Assembly (NCBI GenBank): GCA_026414765.1
Contig: JAOAIJ010000016.1
Span: 100,786-164,785 of the forward strand
DNA length: 64,000 bases
Reading direction: 5' to 3'
Origin: Clostridia bacterium
GTDB lineage: Bacteria; Bacillota; Clostridia; Acetivibrionales; DSM-27016
Numbering within the stretch: the first letter of the stretch is position 1; each line of letters starts with the position of its first letter. Made by a program: the position numbers and the translations under genes. Below are positions 10,130 to 18,503 of this stretch, piece by piece. A model generated the notes under the pieces. That model saw only the letters and a program-made list of their open reading frames with translations, was not told the DNA's origin and did no database searches.

Positions 10130-10245
10130 ATGTCACCTTTTCCTATATTTAAAACGTGTTCCAGAATTGCAACGATTATTATGCTGATGATGACCAGCAG
10201 AAAAGAAAGGATAATAGGTATTGTATACTGTTTCCTGTCTATAGT

Positions 10246-10632
10246 CTATTTTTCGTACAGCTCAATAGGCAGGTTATCCGGGTCGCAGAAAAATGTAAAC
10301 CTTTTTCCTGTCAGCCCGTCTAGTCTGACTGGCTCTACGGCTATATTCTTCTCATTCAATTCTTTTATAGCTTCTTCAATATCATCAACCTCAAAGGCAA
10401 GATGCCTCAAACCACATGCTTCAGGATAGCTCGGTCTTTGCGGCGGATTTTCGAATGAAAACAATTCGATCTGGTAATTATCATTCACTGCCAGATCCAG
10501 CTTGTATGAAGTGCGTTCCCTTCTATAGTCTTCTCTGACTATTTCAAGGCCAAGGATATTCACATAAAAATCTTTAGATTTCTTATAGTCCGAGCAGATA
10601 ACAGCAATATGGTGTACTCTGTTCAGTTTCAT
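10246..10632 (-). CDS. VOC/glyoxalase-family metalloenzyme
   Basis: 128 residues from the ATG at 10632 (MKLNRVHHIAVICSDYKKSKDFY), with AGGAG seven bases upstream; an upstream ATG at 10653 has no ribosome site. Paired beta-alpha-beta-beta-beta modules with metal ligands in VHHIAV, LRHLAFEV and PIELYEK are typical of lactoylglutathione-lyase-like proteins of the SMU1112c/YwkD type in Firmicutes. The actual substrate is unknown. It begins 25 bases after the signal peptidase stop, so the two are probably co-transcribed. Confidence 0.8.
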   Translation of the reverse strand: MKLNRVHHIAVICSDYKKSKDFYVNILGLEIVREDYRRERTSYKLDLAVNDNYQIELFSFENPPQRPSYPEACGLRHLAFEVDDIEEAIKELNEKNIAVEPVRLDGLTGKRFTFFCDPDNLPIELYEK

Positions 10633-10656
10633 TTGATTTCTCCTGGTAATCATAAG

Positions 10657-11271
10657 TTAAAATTTAACAATATATTTTCCTATCACGTGATCAATAGGGA
10701 TAGGACCTATATGTCTGCTATCCTGACTGTGATTTCTATTATCGCCCATTACAAATATAGCCCCTTCAGGTACAACAATTTTTTCATCGGATGAGTATTC
10801 CATTGGCTCTTTTATATAAGGTTCATCGAGAACCTTTCCGTTTCTGACAACTTTTCCATTCTGGAACTCCAGAGTATCGCCCGCTTTTCCTATGACCCTC
10901 TTAACCCAATATATTTCGTCTCTTACATTAAAGAGCTTGTAGCTTATCAGGTTATACTTAAAGCTGTCTGTAAAATCATCCTTCAGAGAACGGGCCCGAT
11001 CTACCCGGCTGTCAATGACAACAATATCTTCATAATCAGGTACGGACTTAAAAGTGTGGGACAGCTTATTTAAAAGCACTTTATCTCTTTCGTGGAGAGT
11101 TGATTCCATAGAACTGCCTTGTACCTGTGTAGGTTGAAATATAAAAATATTTATTATCAATGCAATAACGATTGCTGCTGCTATGTGGCATGTCCAGCTA
11201 ATAATTTCCCGTAATATATTATGTATTTTAGTATTGGTATTTTCATTAGGTTTTGTAGTTTCATTACTCAT
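10657..11271 (-). CDS. lepB: Signal peptidase I
   Basis: 204 residues. A single N-terminal membrane helix (residues 27-46) anchors an extracellular catalytic domain. Box B GSSMESTL carries nucleophile Ser54, box D WVKRVIGKAGDTLE carries general-base Lys124, and box E FVMGDNRNHSQDSR is intact. The size is that of the short Gram-positive (SipS-like) enzymes. It cleaves signal peptides of secreted proteins, of which this window encodes many. Ribosome site GCAGGAGGTAG. Heads a minus-strand operon. Confidence 0.93.
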   Translation of the reverse strand: MSNETTKPNENTNTKIHNILREIISWTCHIAAAIVIALIINIFIFQPTQVQGSSMESTLHERDKVLLNKLSHTFKSVPDYEDIVVIDSRVDRARSLKDDFTDSFKYNLISYKLFNVRDEIYWVKRVIGKAGDTLEFQNGKVVRNGKVLDEPYIKEPMEYSSDEKIVVPEGAIFVMGDNRNHSQDSRHIGPIPIDHVIGKYIVKF

Positions 11272-11501
11272 AATACTACCTCCTGCCTTGTTTTTCAGTA
11301 TAAACAGACGTCTTTACTATAACATCGGTTCCATTATGTATTTATTTTTATTCCTTTAATTCAATAAGAGTTATTTAGCCTAAAAAATCATTGTTCTTCT
11401 CTAATGGACATTCTTATATATCATTCCCCCAATACCAATAATTAATATATGAACTTACTTTGCCTTATTCTTCTAATAGTAATTTTATTCCAATTGTCTT
11501 T

Positions 11502-11530
11502 ATTATACCATAGTCTGAAATAAGCTGCAA
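11502..11530 (-). promoter_or_regulatory. Likely sigma-A promoter of the lepB operon
   Basis: On the minus strand TTGCAG (11530-11525), a 17-bp spacer and TATAAT (11507-11502), with an extended -10 TGG just before it. The leader to lepB would be about 220 bases. Confidence 0.6.
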
Positions 11531-11616
11531 TTAAAGTATAGAAATGCATAATACCGCTCCCGCATGGAATCGGAAGCTGCTGTAAAAATGCAGTTTTTGG
11601 ATAATCACATCAAAAA

Positions 11617-11644
11617 GGAACAATGTATGACCGGACATTGTTCC
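11617..11644 (-). terminator. Intrinsic terminator of argC
   Basis: Ten-bp stem GGAACAATGT / ACATTGTTCC with an 8-base loop; on the minus strand it is followed by TTTTTG. It lies 40 bases past the argC stop, in the direction of argC transcription. Confidence 0.85.
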
Positions 11645-11683
11645 CATGGTTTTTCGGTTCTATGATATTAGTGCTGAACTATA

Positions 11684-12637
11684 CTATACTTTCAAGCCTA
11701 TACCTTCATCAAGCCCCAGCATTATGTTCATATTTTGTATGGCTGCCCCTGATGCTCCCTTACCCAGGTTATCCAGCCTGGATACAAGCAGTATCTGGTT
11801 ATTATGCCCGAATACGAAAATATCTATCATGTTAGTATCATTGCAAGCTTCTGTATTTAAAAATCCGTTTTCAAGGTATTGATCAGCTTCATACGGCAAT
11901 ACCCTTACAAAGCGCTCGGACGAATAATATTCAGCCAATAGATCCCTTACGTCCGCAGGGGACACTTTCTTGCTTAAAAGCCTTGGTACTAAAGGAACTG
12001 ATACAGTCATACCCTTATAATAACTTGATACAATGGGTGTAAAAAGTGGGGGATATGCCAGCCCTGTATGCTTCTGCATTTCCGGCAGATGTTTGTGGTC
12101 AAGCTTTAATGCATAGTGTTTTGGGCTGTTTAAAGATTTATCCTCCGGGTCTGGATTCCCATACTTTTCTATAAGTTTCTTGCCCCCACCGCTATAGCCT
12201 GAGAGAGCTGCACATGATACAGGATAATCTTTTGGTAGGATACCCTGTTGTACCAGCGGATTAACGGCCATAATAAAACCTGTTGCATAGCAGCCTGGAT
12301 TTGAAACTTTTTTAGATTTTCTTATTATATCTCTCTGTTTTTTATTTAGCTCAGGTAATCCATAAGTCCAGGCATCATCAGTTCTGAAAGCTGTACTTGC
12401 ATCAATGAGCCTGGTATTTTTACTTGTGACCAGAGAAGCCGATTCTATAGAAGCTGAATTGGGCAGGCAAAGAAAGGCTATATCTGCTTCATTCAGGTAT
12501 TTTCTACGTTCCTCGGGGTCTTTGCGCTTATCTGGGTCTATTTTAAGTATTTCCAGATCTTCTCTTTCAGACAAATAATCAAATATTTTCAGGCCTGTAG
12601 TACCTTCCTGGCCATCTACAAATATCTTGTATTTCAT
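11684..12637 (-). CDS. argC: N-acetyl-gamma-glutamyl-phosphate reductase, type 2
   Basis: 317 residues from the ATG at 12637 (MKYKIFVDGQEGTTGL); an upstream GTG overlaps the AAGGAG site. It reduces N-acetylglutamyl phosphate to the semialdehyde in arginine synthesis. The N-terminal GQEGTTGL nucleotide loop and KVSNPGCYATGF with catalytic Cys116 are clear. The length of about 315 places it in the shorter AGPR type 2 group. No other arg genes adjoin it, which is unusual for clostridial argCJBD clusters; the paired ARG-box-like sites upstream link it to ArgR. Confidence 0.9.
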   Translation of the reverse strand: MKYKIFVDGQEGTTGLKIFDYLSEREDLEILKIDPDKRKDPEERRKYLNEADIAFLCLPNSASIESASLVTSKNTRLIDASTAFRTDDAWTYGLPELNKKQRDIIRKSKKVSNPGCYATGFIMAVNPLVQQGILPKDYPVSCAALSGYSGGGKKLIEKYGNPDPEDKSLNSPKHYALKLDHKHLPEMQKHTGLAYPPLFTPIVSSYYKGMTVSVPLVPRLLSKKVSPADVRDLLAEYYSSERFVRVLPYEADQYLENGFLNTEACNDTNMIDIFVFGHNNQILLVSRLDNLGKGASGAAIQNMNIMLGLDEGIGLKV

Positions 12638-12666
12638 TAGCGCCACTCCTTGTGAATATAACTTAT

Positions 12667-12701
12667 TGTATAATTATACATATCTAAGAATAATTATGCA
12701 A
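12667..12701 (-). promoter_or_regulatory. argC promoter with tandem ARG-box-like sites
   Basis: On the minus strand -35 TTGCAT (12701-12696), 17-bp spacer, -10 TATAAT (12678-12673). Two ARG-box-like sequences cover it: TGTATAATTATACA (12667-12680, perfect palindrome) and AGAATAATTATGCA (12687-12700), with starts 20 bp apart. Paired boxes at about two helical turns are how ArgR/AhrC hexamers bind, so arginine repression is strongly suggested. Confidence 0.65.
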
Positions 12702-12928
12702 TACTGGTTACTGGTTTTTTTTGAAATAATCATTTGATTACCAGAAAACACTGTGTTTTTTAGCTATATAGAGATTATATCATTGTTTGGGAAATATTCA
12801 ATTTACCCGAAGAAAATACACCATATTACCGAAGATTAACTACTTTAAAGTTACTGCGCCGATGATTATAATTATTGTTGTACACTTAACTTTTTTTCAT
12901 ACTTTTACTTCTTCAATTTTTGAAGGTG

Positions 12929-12962
12929 CTGCGACCCGATACCAATGGTTGCAGTTTTTTTA
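12929..12962 (+). terminator. Orphan intrinsic terminator before ydcF
   Basis: Stem CTGCGACC / GGTTGCAG (one G-U pair) with a 10-base loop, followed by seven T. It points to the right, yet no convincing plus-strand gene precedes it within 12638-12928. It may end a small RNA or act as an attenuator in the leader of the ydcF-type gene at 13113. The rest of 12702-13112 shows no gene I can support. Confidence 0.55.
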
Positions 12963-13112
12963 TAATCCGGCAAAGCTAGATTTAATCATAAATTCAGGTG
13001 ATTTACCTAAGGCAGGATAAATATAATATGATTAGGGCGATACTGTTTATTAAGGCATGTATTTCGCTCTCTAAAATGTGGGGAATATATTATTTTCGGA
13101 GAGGTGAATTTT

Positions 13113-13757
13113 GTGGATGTCGACAGCTTTGCAAAAAGAATATGGGATTATCATCATATGAACCAAAGCCTGGAAAAAGCTGATTGTATAGTAGTGCTGG
13201 GAAGTCATGATACTAGGGTTGCTGAAAGAGGTGCGAGGTTGTATCTTGAGGGATGGGCACCATATATTTTGTTTTCCGGGTATCTGGGAACGTTAACTTC
13301 AGGCATATGGAAGCATGCGGAAGCAGAAGTATTCGCTGAGATTGCCATGAAAATGGGAGTACCGGGAGAAAAGATAATTATAGAGAATAAGTCTACAAAT
13401 ACAGGAGAAAATGTTGCTTTTTCAAAGAATGCTATTTCAAGCAGGGGGATTACGGCTAACAGAGTTATAGCTGTCCATAAGCCTTATATGGAACGAAGAA
13501 CCTATGCAACATTCAAAAAAACATGGCCTGAGGTAAACTTGGTTGTGACATCACCTGTATTAAGCTTTGATGAATATATGGAGACAGGAATAATGGGAAA
13601 AGAAGATGTTATAAATATTATGGTAGGGGATTTACAGAGGATAATATTATACCCACAGAAAGGCTACCAGGCATATGAGGAAATACCGGCGGATGTCGTG
13701 GAGGCATATTACTGTCTGGTAAGGATGGGGTATACAAAAAGACTGATAAAAAACTAA
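13113..13757 (+). CDS. YdcF/ElyC-like DUF218 protein
   Basis: 214 residues. The GTG at 13113 is chosen over the GTG at 13104 because GGAGAGG sits 8 bases before it. DUF218 features are the strand ADCIVVLGSHDTRVAERGARLYLEGWAP, ILFSG, and the ENKSTNTGENVAFSK motif with conserved Glu and Asn. There is no membrane segment, so it resembles the soluble YdcF type that binds SAM in E. coli rather than the envelope protein ElyC. Function is not established. Confidence 0.78.
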   Translation: MDVDSFAKRIWDYHHMNQSLEKADCIVVLGSHDTRVAERGARLYLEGWAPYILFSGYLGTLTSGIWKHAEAEVFAEIAMKMGVPGEKIIIENKSTNTGENVAFSKNAISSRGITANRVIAVHKPYMERRTYATFKKTWPEVNLVVTSPVLSFDEYMETGIMGKEDVINIMVGDLQRIILYPQKGYQAYEEIPADVVEAYYCLVRMGYTKRLIKN

Positions 13758-13777
13758 AAAAGCATTCTTAAGGGGTA

Positions 13778-14149
13778 CTATCTTTTTATGCTCTTCTGAT
13801 AATTCATAAAACTGGCTATGCTCCTTGAGGATAAAAGAAAATATCCTGCCAGTCCATAAAGCATTACATAAAATATGGAATAGAATAACTCGGATACACT
13901 TGGATAAACAAAAAAGATACGGACTATGCAAAGTATTGAATTTAGCAGAAGCAGTATACCTGTAAACCACTTTGCCCAATTATGTCCTCTGTAAATAAAG
14001 AACATAAGAAGGATACTGAAGAAAAAACGTAACATTTTTGAGGCAGGAGTCAGTGTGTTATCGGTAACATAGTAAAACAATGTATCAATCAAAAGAATAA
14101 ATATAATAAGAAGCAAGGTTTTTCGGCCCGCCTGGGTATAGCTGCTCAT
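13778..14149 (-). CDS. Small integral membrane protein, four predicted helices
   Basis: 123 residues with hydrophobic stretches near 9-26, 40-54, 62-80 and 86-105, joined by short loops. RGHNWAKWF between helices 2 and 3 resembles the loop of small DoxX-like or DUF-type four-helix proteins, but I cannot name a family. Convergent with the ydcF-type gene, only 20 bases apart. Starts with ATGAGCAGC; the upstream ribosome site is GACAGGAG. Confidence 0.6.
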   Translation of the reverse strand: MSSYTQAGRKTLLLIIFILLIDTLFYYVTDNTLTPASKMLRFFFSILLMFFIYRGHNWAKWFTGILLLLNSILCIVRIFFVYPSVSELFYSIFYVMLYGLAGYFLLSSRSIASFMNYQKSIKR

Positions 14150-14301
14150 GTGAACACTCCTGTCTAATAGAGTCTGAAAGCAGTAATGATCCTCTGCCCT
14201 ATTTATATCTACTAAACTTATTAGTTGAGTATTACTAACTATTGTAAAATAAATCTTGTTGCATATGCAAGTTTTCGGAAATATGACAAAGGTATAAAAA
14301 A

Positions 14302-14323
14302 GGGACTGTCCAAAAACAGTCCC
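14302..14323 (-). terminator. Intrinsic terminator of the MqsA/YgiT-like gene
   Basis: Stem GGGACTGT / ACAGTCCC with a 6-base loop, followed on the minus strand by TTTTTT. It begins 14 bases past the stop of the gene at 14337. Confidence 0.85.
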
Positions 14324-14336
14324 GGGTAACGCGGTC

Positions 14337-14594
14337 TCAGATTATTGCTTTTGCTGCCCTGGGATATATATCGTTAAAAGAAAATTCGTTTATTCCCTTA
14401 TTTAGCGGAAGTGTTTTTATATACCTTAATGCCGCCAGTGCTTCGAGCGAAATAAGATTATCAATACATTTAGGGCAGAAGTGCATAGGCGCACTGGTTA
14501 AGAGTATAATTTTTCCATTATGCCTTTCGCGTACAGGTTGATATTCTAGCCTTGTTTTGGTTCCGCAGTGCATGCATCGTATAGATTGTGTCAT
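14337..14594 (-). CDS. Small zinc-finger protein, YgiT/MqsA N-terminal type
   Basis: 85 residues with two knuckles, CMHCGTKT (residues 7-14) and FCPKCID (about 39-45), spaced as in YgiT-type zinc fingers (N-terminal domain of MqsA antitoxins). The C-terminal half has no clear helix-turn-helix. No toxin-like partner lies beside it, so an antitoxin role is doubtful; it could be a stand-alone zinc-ribbon protein. GGGAGAAAT gives a fair ribosome site. Confidence 0.55.
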   Translation of the reverse strand: MTQSIRCMHCGTKTRLEYQPVRERHNGKIILLTSAPMHFCPKCIDNLISLEALAALRYIKTLPLNKGINEFSFNDIYPRAAKAII

Positions 14595-14702
14595 ATATAT
14601 TTCTCCCTCACTTGCTATTTATAGAGTACAAAAGTAGATAGAAAAATTTCTGCATTAAAATTGATTATACCACAAAAAAGCTACTGATTCTATATTTCCG
14701 CG

Positions 14703-14721
14703 CTAAAGAACTATTCTTTAG
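14703..14721. repeat. Dyad upstream of the Y-family polymerase gene
   Basis: Perfect 8-bp arms CTAAAGAA and TTCTTTAG with a 3-base spacer, about 135 bases before the polymerase start. It does not match the usual GAAC-N4-GTTC LexA box. A further hairpin CCGC-TTCA-GCGG lies near 14774. Possible regulatory site. Confidence 0.4.
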
Positions 14722-14854
14722 GCTTGTTTTACTCATGGTATATGAGTTGCTGAATTCTACCGCCTACGCTTATCCGCTTCAGCGGCATTTTAATGCGGCT
14801 CTTGCCTGGGTATGTTATACTTTATGTATAAAAGAGTTATTTGGAGTATTTATT

Positions 14855-16036
14855 ATGGATAGAATCATATTTCTGGTAGATATGAATGCTTTTTTTATTG
14901 GCTGCGAAATGGCAAGGAACCCCAGCTTAAAGGGAAAACCTGCAGCTGTTGCAGGGGACCCTAAAAACAGGCACGGCATTATCCTTGCGGCAAATTATGA
15001 AGCCAGAAAATTCGGCATTAAAACCACTATGGTTATACATGAGGCTAAAAAGCTTTATCCGGAATTGATTCTAGTTGCTCCGGACAGACATCTTTATGAG
15101 AAGAATTCAAAAGCTGTAATGAGCATTTTGTCGAGATATTCACCTGTTATTCAACAAAACAGTATAGACGAAGCATGGATGGATCTTACCGGCTGCGAAG
15201 CTTTGTTTGGAAGGCCTGTGGAAATTGCAGAAAGGATTATGAAGGATATCGGAAGAGAACTGGATTTGTGGTGTTCTATAGGAATATCCGAGAATAAATT
15301 TTTAGCAAAAATGGCTTCGGAGATGAAAAAGCCCTTAGGCATTACAGAGCTGTGGAAAAGCGAAATTGAAATGAAATTGTGGCCTTTGCCTGTCAGGGAA
15401 ATGTACGGTATAGGCGGGCAGACAGCAAGAAAGCTAAGTAGCATAGCTATTTTCACTATAGGCGATGTGGCAAAGACAGATATGAAGCTTCTGTCAAAAA
15501 TGTTCGGCAAGTACGGAGAAGAGATTCACAGGCTTGCAAATGGTATTGATACAGCTCCGGTAGAGGAAAGCCCCGTACATGACAGTAAGACAATAAGCCG
15601 TTCAACTACCTTGCCACAGGATATCCTTGATATAGAATATGCAAAGACCGTATTGATGCGTTTGTCAGAGGAAGTGGGAATGGAGGCAAGAAGACACGGC
15701 AGCAAAGGAAAAACAGTCTCAATATCTATAAAGTATGGGGATTTTCAATCGATTTCCAGGCAAAAATCTATTACTCCGACCTATTTGACAAGGGATATTT
15801 ACAATACAGGGGTGAAGCTTCTGGAAGAAAACTGGAATGCATACCGTGCAGTAAGGCTTTTAGGGATAGGGCTGGGGAATTTTAGCGATAATGATAATAC
15901 ACAATTATCATTTTTTGATTTTGATAAATCAGAGCTAAATAATGGCAAAGAGGAAAAGCTTGAAAAAGCTATGGACAGGATCAGGGAAAAGTATGGGATT
16001 GATAAGGTAAAGAGAGCAAAAGGCATCTGTCCTTAG
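14855..16036 (+). CDS. dinB: DNA polymerase IV-like Y-family translesion polymerase
   Basis: 393 residues from the ATG at 14855 (MDRIIFLVDMNAFFIGCE) with GGAG upstream; the 40-codon in-frame extension to 14735 has no domain content. Motif I VDMNAFF holds catalytic Asp9 (Asn replaces the second Asp of the usual DMDAFF), and NSIDEAW holds the Asp-Glu metal ligands. Palm, HhH thumb (MYGIGGQTARKL) and little finger follow. QLSFFDF near the C-terminus is a beta-clamp binding motif. It copies past damaged DNA at low fidelity. I saw no LexA box. Confidence 0.9.
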   Translation: MDRIIFLVDMNAFFIGCEMARNPSLKGKPAAVAGDPKNRHGIILAANYEARKFGIKTTMVIHEAKKLYPELILVAPDRHLYEKNSKAVMSILSRYSPVIQQNSIDEAWMDLTGCEALFGRPVEIAERIMKDIGRELDLWCSIGISENKFLAKMASEMKKPLGITELWKSEIEMKLWPLPVREMYGIGGQTARKLSSIAIFTIGDVAKTDMKLLSKMFGKYGEEIHRLANGIDTAPVEESPVHDSKTISRSTTLPQDILDIEYAKTVLMRLSEEVGMEARRHGSKGKTVSISIKYGDFQSISRQKSITPTYLTRDIYNTGVKLLEENWNAYRAVRLLGIGLGNFSDNDNTQLSFFDFDKSELNNGKEEKLEKAMDRIREKYGIDKVKRAKGICP

Positions 16037-16055
16037 GACTTAATTGGCTGTAGAG

Positions 16056-16080
16056 GAGATAGTGATGATATCACTATCTC
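16056..16080 (+). terminator. Intrinsic terminator of the dinB-type gene
   Basis: Eleven-bp perfect stem GAGATAGTGAT / ATCACTATCTC with a 3-base loop, followed by TTTGTTTGTT. The rest of 16081-16464 holds no gene I can support apart from a short open stretch without a start at 16093-16191. Confidence 0.8.
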
Positions 16081-16464
16081 TTTGTTTGTTAATATGAAGG
16101 AAGCTATGACCTGAATGCCGTATACATGGAGTATGCAGAGGGGATTTCCTTACCGGTTAATGTACTAAAAATTAAATTTATTTGCTTATGAAGGAATTTG
16201 TAACAAAAAAAGGAATTTGTTTAAATATATAGAATATATAGAGTTAGCTTGTTTGGATAAACCAGTCTTATTTTGTAGCGGATTTTTTATACTCTTTTCA
16301 TCATATCTTTTTACACCTTTCTTAACTAAAAAACTTTAACATATTAAGTGTTTAGTATAAAAGTAATTGTTCGAACTTTTTTTATAAATTATTGTGGTTT
16401 ACCGTCCAAGCACTTATATAGGTATAAACACCTACATTAGTCCACTTAATCGGGAGGAAACGCA

Positions 16465-18342
16465 ATGCAGCATGAATATGTTCTATGGATGGTTTTTTCA
16501 TTAATACTTATAATATTTTGTGTCTCACTTTTAGCAATACTTTGCATAAATATTTACAAAAGAGAAAAGAGACAATGCTTTCTATTGGGAGCGATCGGAT
16601 CAGGTTTTTATGTTATAAGGAGTATAATTATACTCTTAATGGCTATTTACAAATACAACCTATATTTATTTATCTTTGAGAATATCTCATTTGTTATGGC
16701 AAGCATAATGATATTATGGGCTATGTATAAATTTATTAATATGAAACTGTCTTTGTACTGGCTTTTATTAATTTCAGGTGCACTAGTGCTTTTTTTCTAT
16801 TTGGTCGGGCAAGGCAGCTATTCTTCACAAACAATTATTTTCCCGGTATATGTTTTTCAGGGTGTTGCATATCTTCGTATAGGTATGGGACTAAGAGAAT
16901 CAGAAGAGTTGGAAGGTATAGGCAGGTATATTATAGTAAGCGCATCATTTTTATGGGCTTTATATCTTATATGTTTTCCGGTTACTTCAGTCATGTGGTC
17001 GGCACCCCTGCATTTCTTCCTGTATGTACTGATAAGCTTTTCGTTTGTATTGGGTGTATTTCTGATTTTTATTGATAAGATGAAAGAGAGTTTATATATA
17101 AGTGAAAAGAGAAGCCAACTTCTCATCGAAAGCTTTCCTTACGGGGTGTTTGTCACAAAGCTGGATGATACGATATGCTTTGTCAACAGTGCCGGTCTAA
17201 CGCTTTTGGGGGTAAATACAGCGGGGCTGGTTTTGGGCAAAAGTGTAAAAAGTTTTTTGTTTCCTGACTACTTCAAGGATGGGATGCGGCTGATAGAAGA
17301 CTTAAGAAAAAGCAGTAATTGCATACCGCTTCAAAAAACTTCTCTTACAAGAATAGATGGAAGTACAATTAATGTTGAGACTCTGTCCATTCCTTTTGTT
17401 TATGATAATGAAATATCTGTATTGACTGTAGCCAGGGATATAAATAAAGAAAAGCAGGTAGACCTGCTTCAAAAAAAATGTGATGAACAATACAAGATGC
17501 TGAACGAAACACTTGAGATAGACAAACTTAAAACTGATTTTTTTGCAAACCTCTCACATGAGTTAAGGACTCCTTTAAATATTATATTCAGCACCCTGCA
17601 ATTATTTGAATTATATGAGAGGAATAGCAATAGGGCTGCTGTAGAAAAAAATCACAAAAAGATGATAGACGTAATAAAACAGAATTGTTACAGATTATTA
17701 AGACTTGTAAATAATCTGATCGATTCCACAAAAATCGACTCAGGCTTCCTTGAGATGCAGCTGCAGAGCTGTAATATAGTAGGTATCATAGAAGATATCA
17801 CGCTATCTGCTGCTGAATATATAAAAGCAAAAGGGATTAAGCTGGTGTTTGATACGGATGTAGAAGAAAAGGTGATAGAATGTGACCCTGATAAGATAGA
17901 AAGAGTCATGCTAAATCTTTTATCTAATGCCATAAAGTATACAGGGCCTGGAGGGGCAATTACCGTTACCGTTCAGGACAATGAAAAAGCTGTTGTTGTT
18001 GCTGTTAAGGACACAGGAATAGGAATTCCTGAGGATAAGAGAGGAGTTATATTTGAAAGGTTCAGGCAGGCAGACAGCTCCCTTACAAGGGAGATACAGG
18101 GAAGCGGTATAGGCCTGTCCCTGGTAAAATCCATCGTTGAAATGCATAATGGTTCTGTATGGGTAGATAGCGAATTGGGAAAGGGAAGTACGTTTATAGT
18201 AGAGTTACCTGTGGGCAACGGATGTAGCAATGATAGCATGTTATCCCGCAAATACACTGAAGAAAACAGGTACAGTGAATATGTTGAAAGAATGAATATA
18301 GAATTTTCAGATATTTACTCAAGAGAGAAGGTTTATGATTGA
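16465..18342 (+). CDS. Membrane PAS sensor histidine kinase
   Basis: 625 residues. About seven N-terminal membrane helices (residues 8-205), a PAS domain (about 215-335), a dimerisation domain with phospho-acceptor His365 in FFANLSHELRTPLN, and an ATPase domain with N box NLLSNAIKYT, DTGIGIP (G1), FERFRQAD (F box) and GSGIGLSLVK (G2). A hybrid receiver is absent and no response regulator gene adjoins it, so the partner is elsewhere. Ribosome site GGGAGGAAA. The seven-helix head suggests sensing within the membrane; the ligand is unknown. Confidence 0.9.
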   Translation: MQHEYVLWMVFSLILIIFCVSLLAILCINIYKREKRQCFLLGAIGSGFYVIRSIIILLMAIYKYNLYLFIFENISFVMASIMILWAMYKFINMKLSLYWLLLISGALVLFFYLVGQGSYSSQTIIFPVYVFQGVAYLRIGMGLRESEELEGIGRYIIVSASFLWALYLICFPVTSVMWSAPLHFFLYVLISFSFVLGVFLIFIDKMKESLYISEKRSQLLIESFPYGVFVTKLDDTICFVNSAGLTLLGVNTAGLVLGKSVKSFLFPDYFKDGMRLIEDLRKSSNCIPLQKTSLTRIDGSTINVETLSIPFVYDNEISVLTVARDINKEKQVDLLQKKCDEQYKMLNETLEIDKLKTDFFANLSHELRTPLNIIFSTLQLFELYERNSNRAAVEKNHKKMIDVIKQNCYRLLRLVNNLIDSTKIDSGFLEMQLQSCNIVGIIEDITLSAAEYIKAKGIKLVFDTDVEEKVIECDPDKIERVMLNLLSNAIKYTGPGGAITVTVQDNEKAVVVAVKDTGIGIPEDKRGVIFERFRQADSSLTREIQGSGIGLSLVKSIVEMHNGSVWVDSELGKGSTFIVELPVGNGCSNDSMLSRKYTEENRYSEYVERMNIEFSDIYSREKVYD

Positions 18343-18503
18343 TTTTAGGCAGGTAATGACTTCTAAAAATTGCAAGAGTAATTTAGCCTCTTGTACAGAT
18401 TAATTTACAATTTTTTTACAATGTGTATATCCCTGTGTTACAAGCTGCTGATATGATCTTAACATGATATATGGAATCAAACATTTTTATACAGGGTGAT
18501 ATT

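Noticed and set aside
12787-13183. Two small plus-strand ORFs before ydcF
   Set aside because: The first is cut by the orphan terminator and the second overlaps ydcF in another frame; neither has a ribosome site.
14703-14721. A LexA/SOS box before the dinB-type gene
   Set aside because: The dyad CTAAAGAA-N3-TTCTTTAG lacks the GAAC-N4-GTTC pattern of Gram-positive LexA sites.
14735-14854. N-terminal extension of the polymerase
   Set aside because: The 40 extra in-frame codons have no ribosome site at their start and no domain content; the family start motif begins at 14855.
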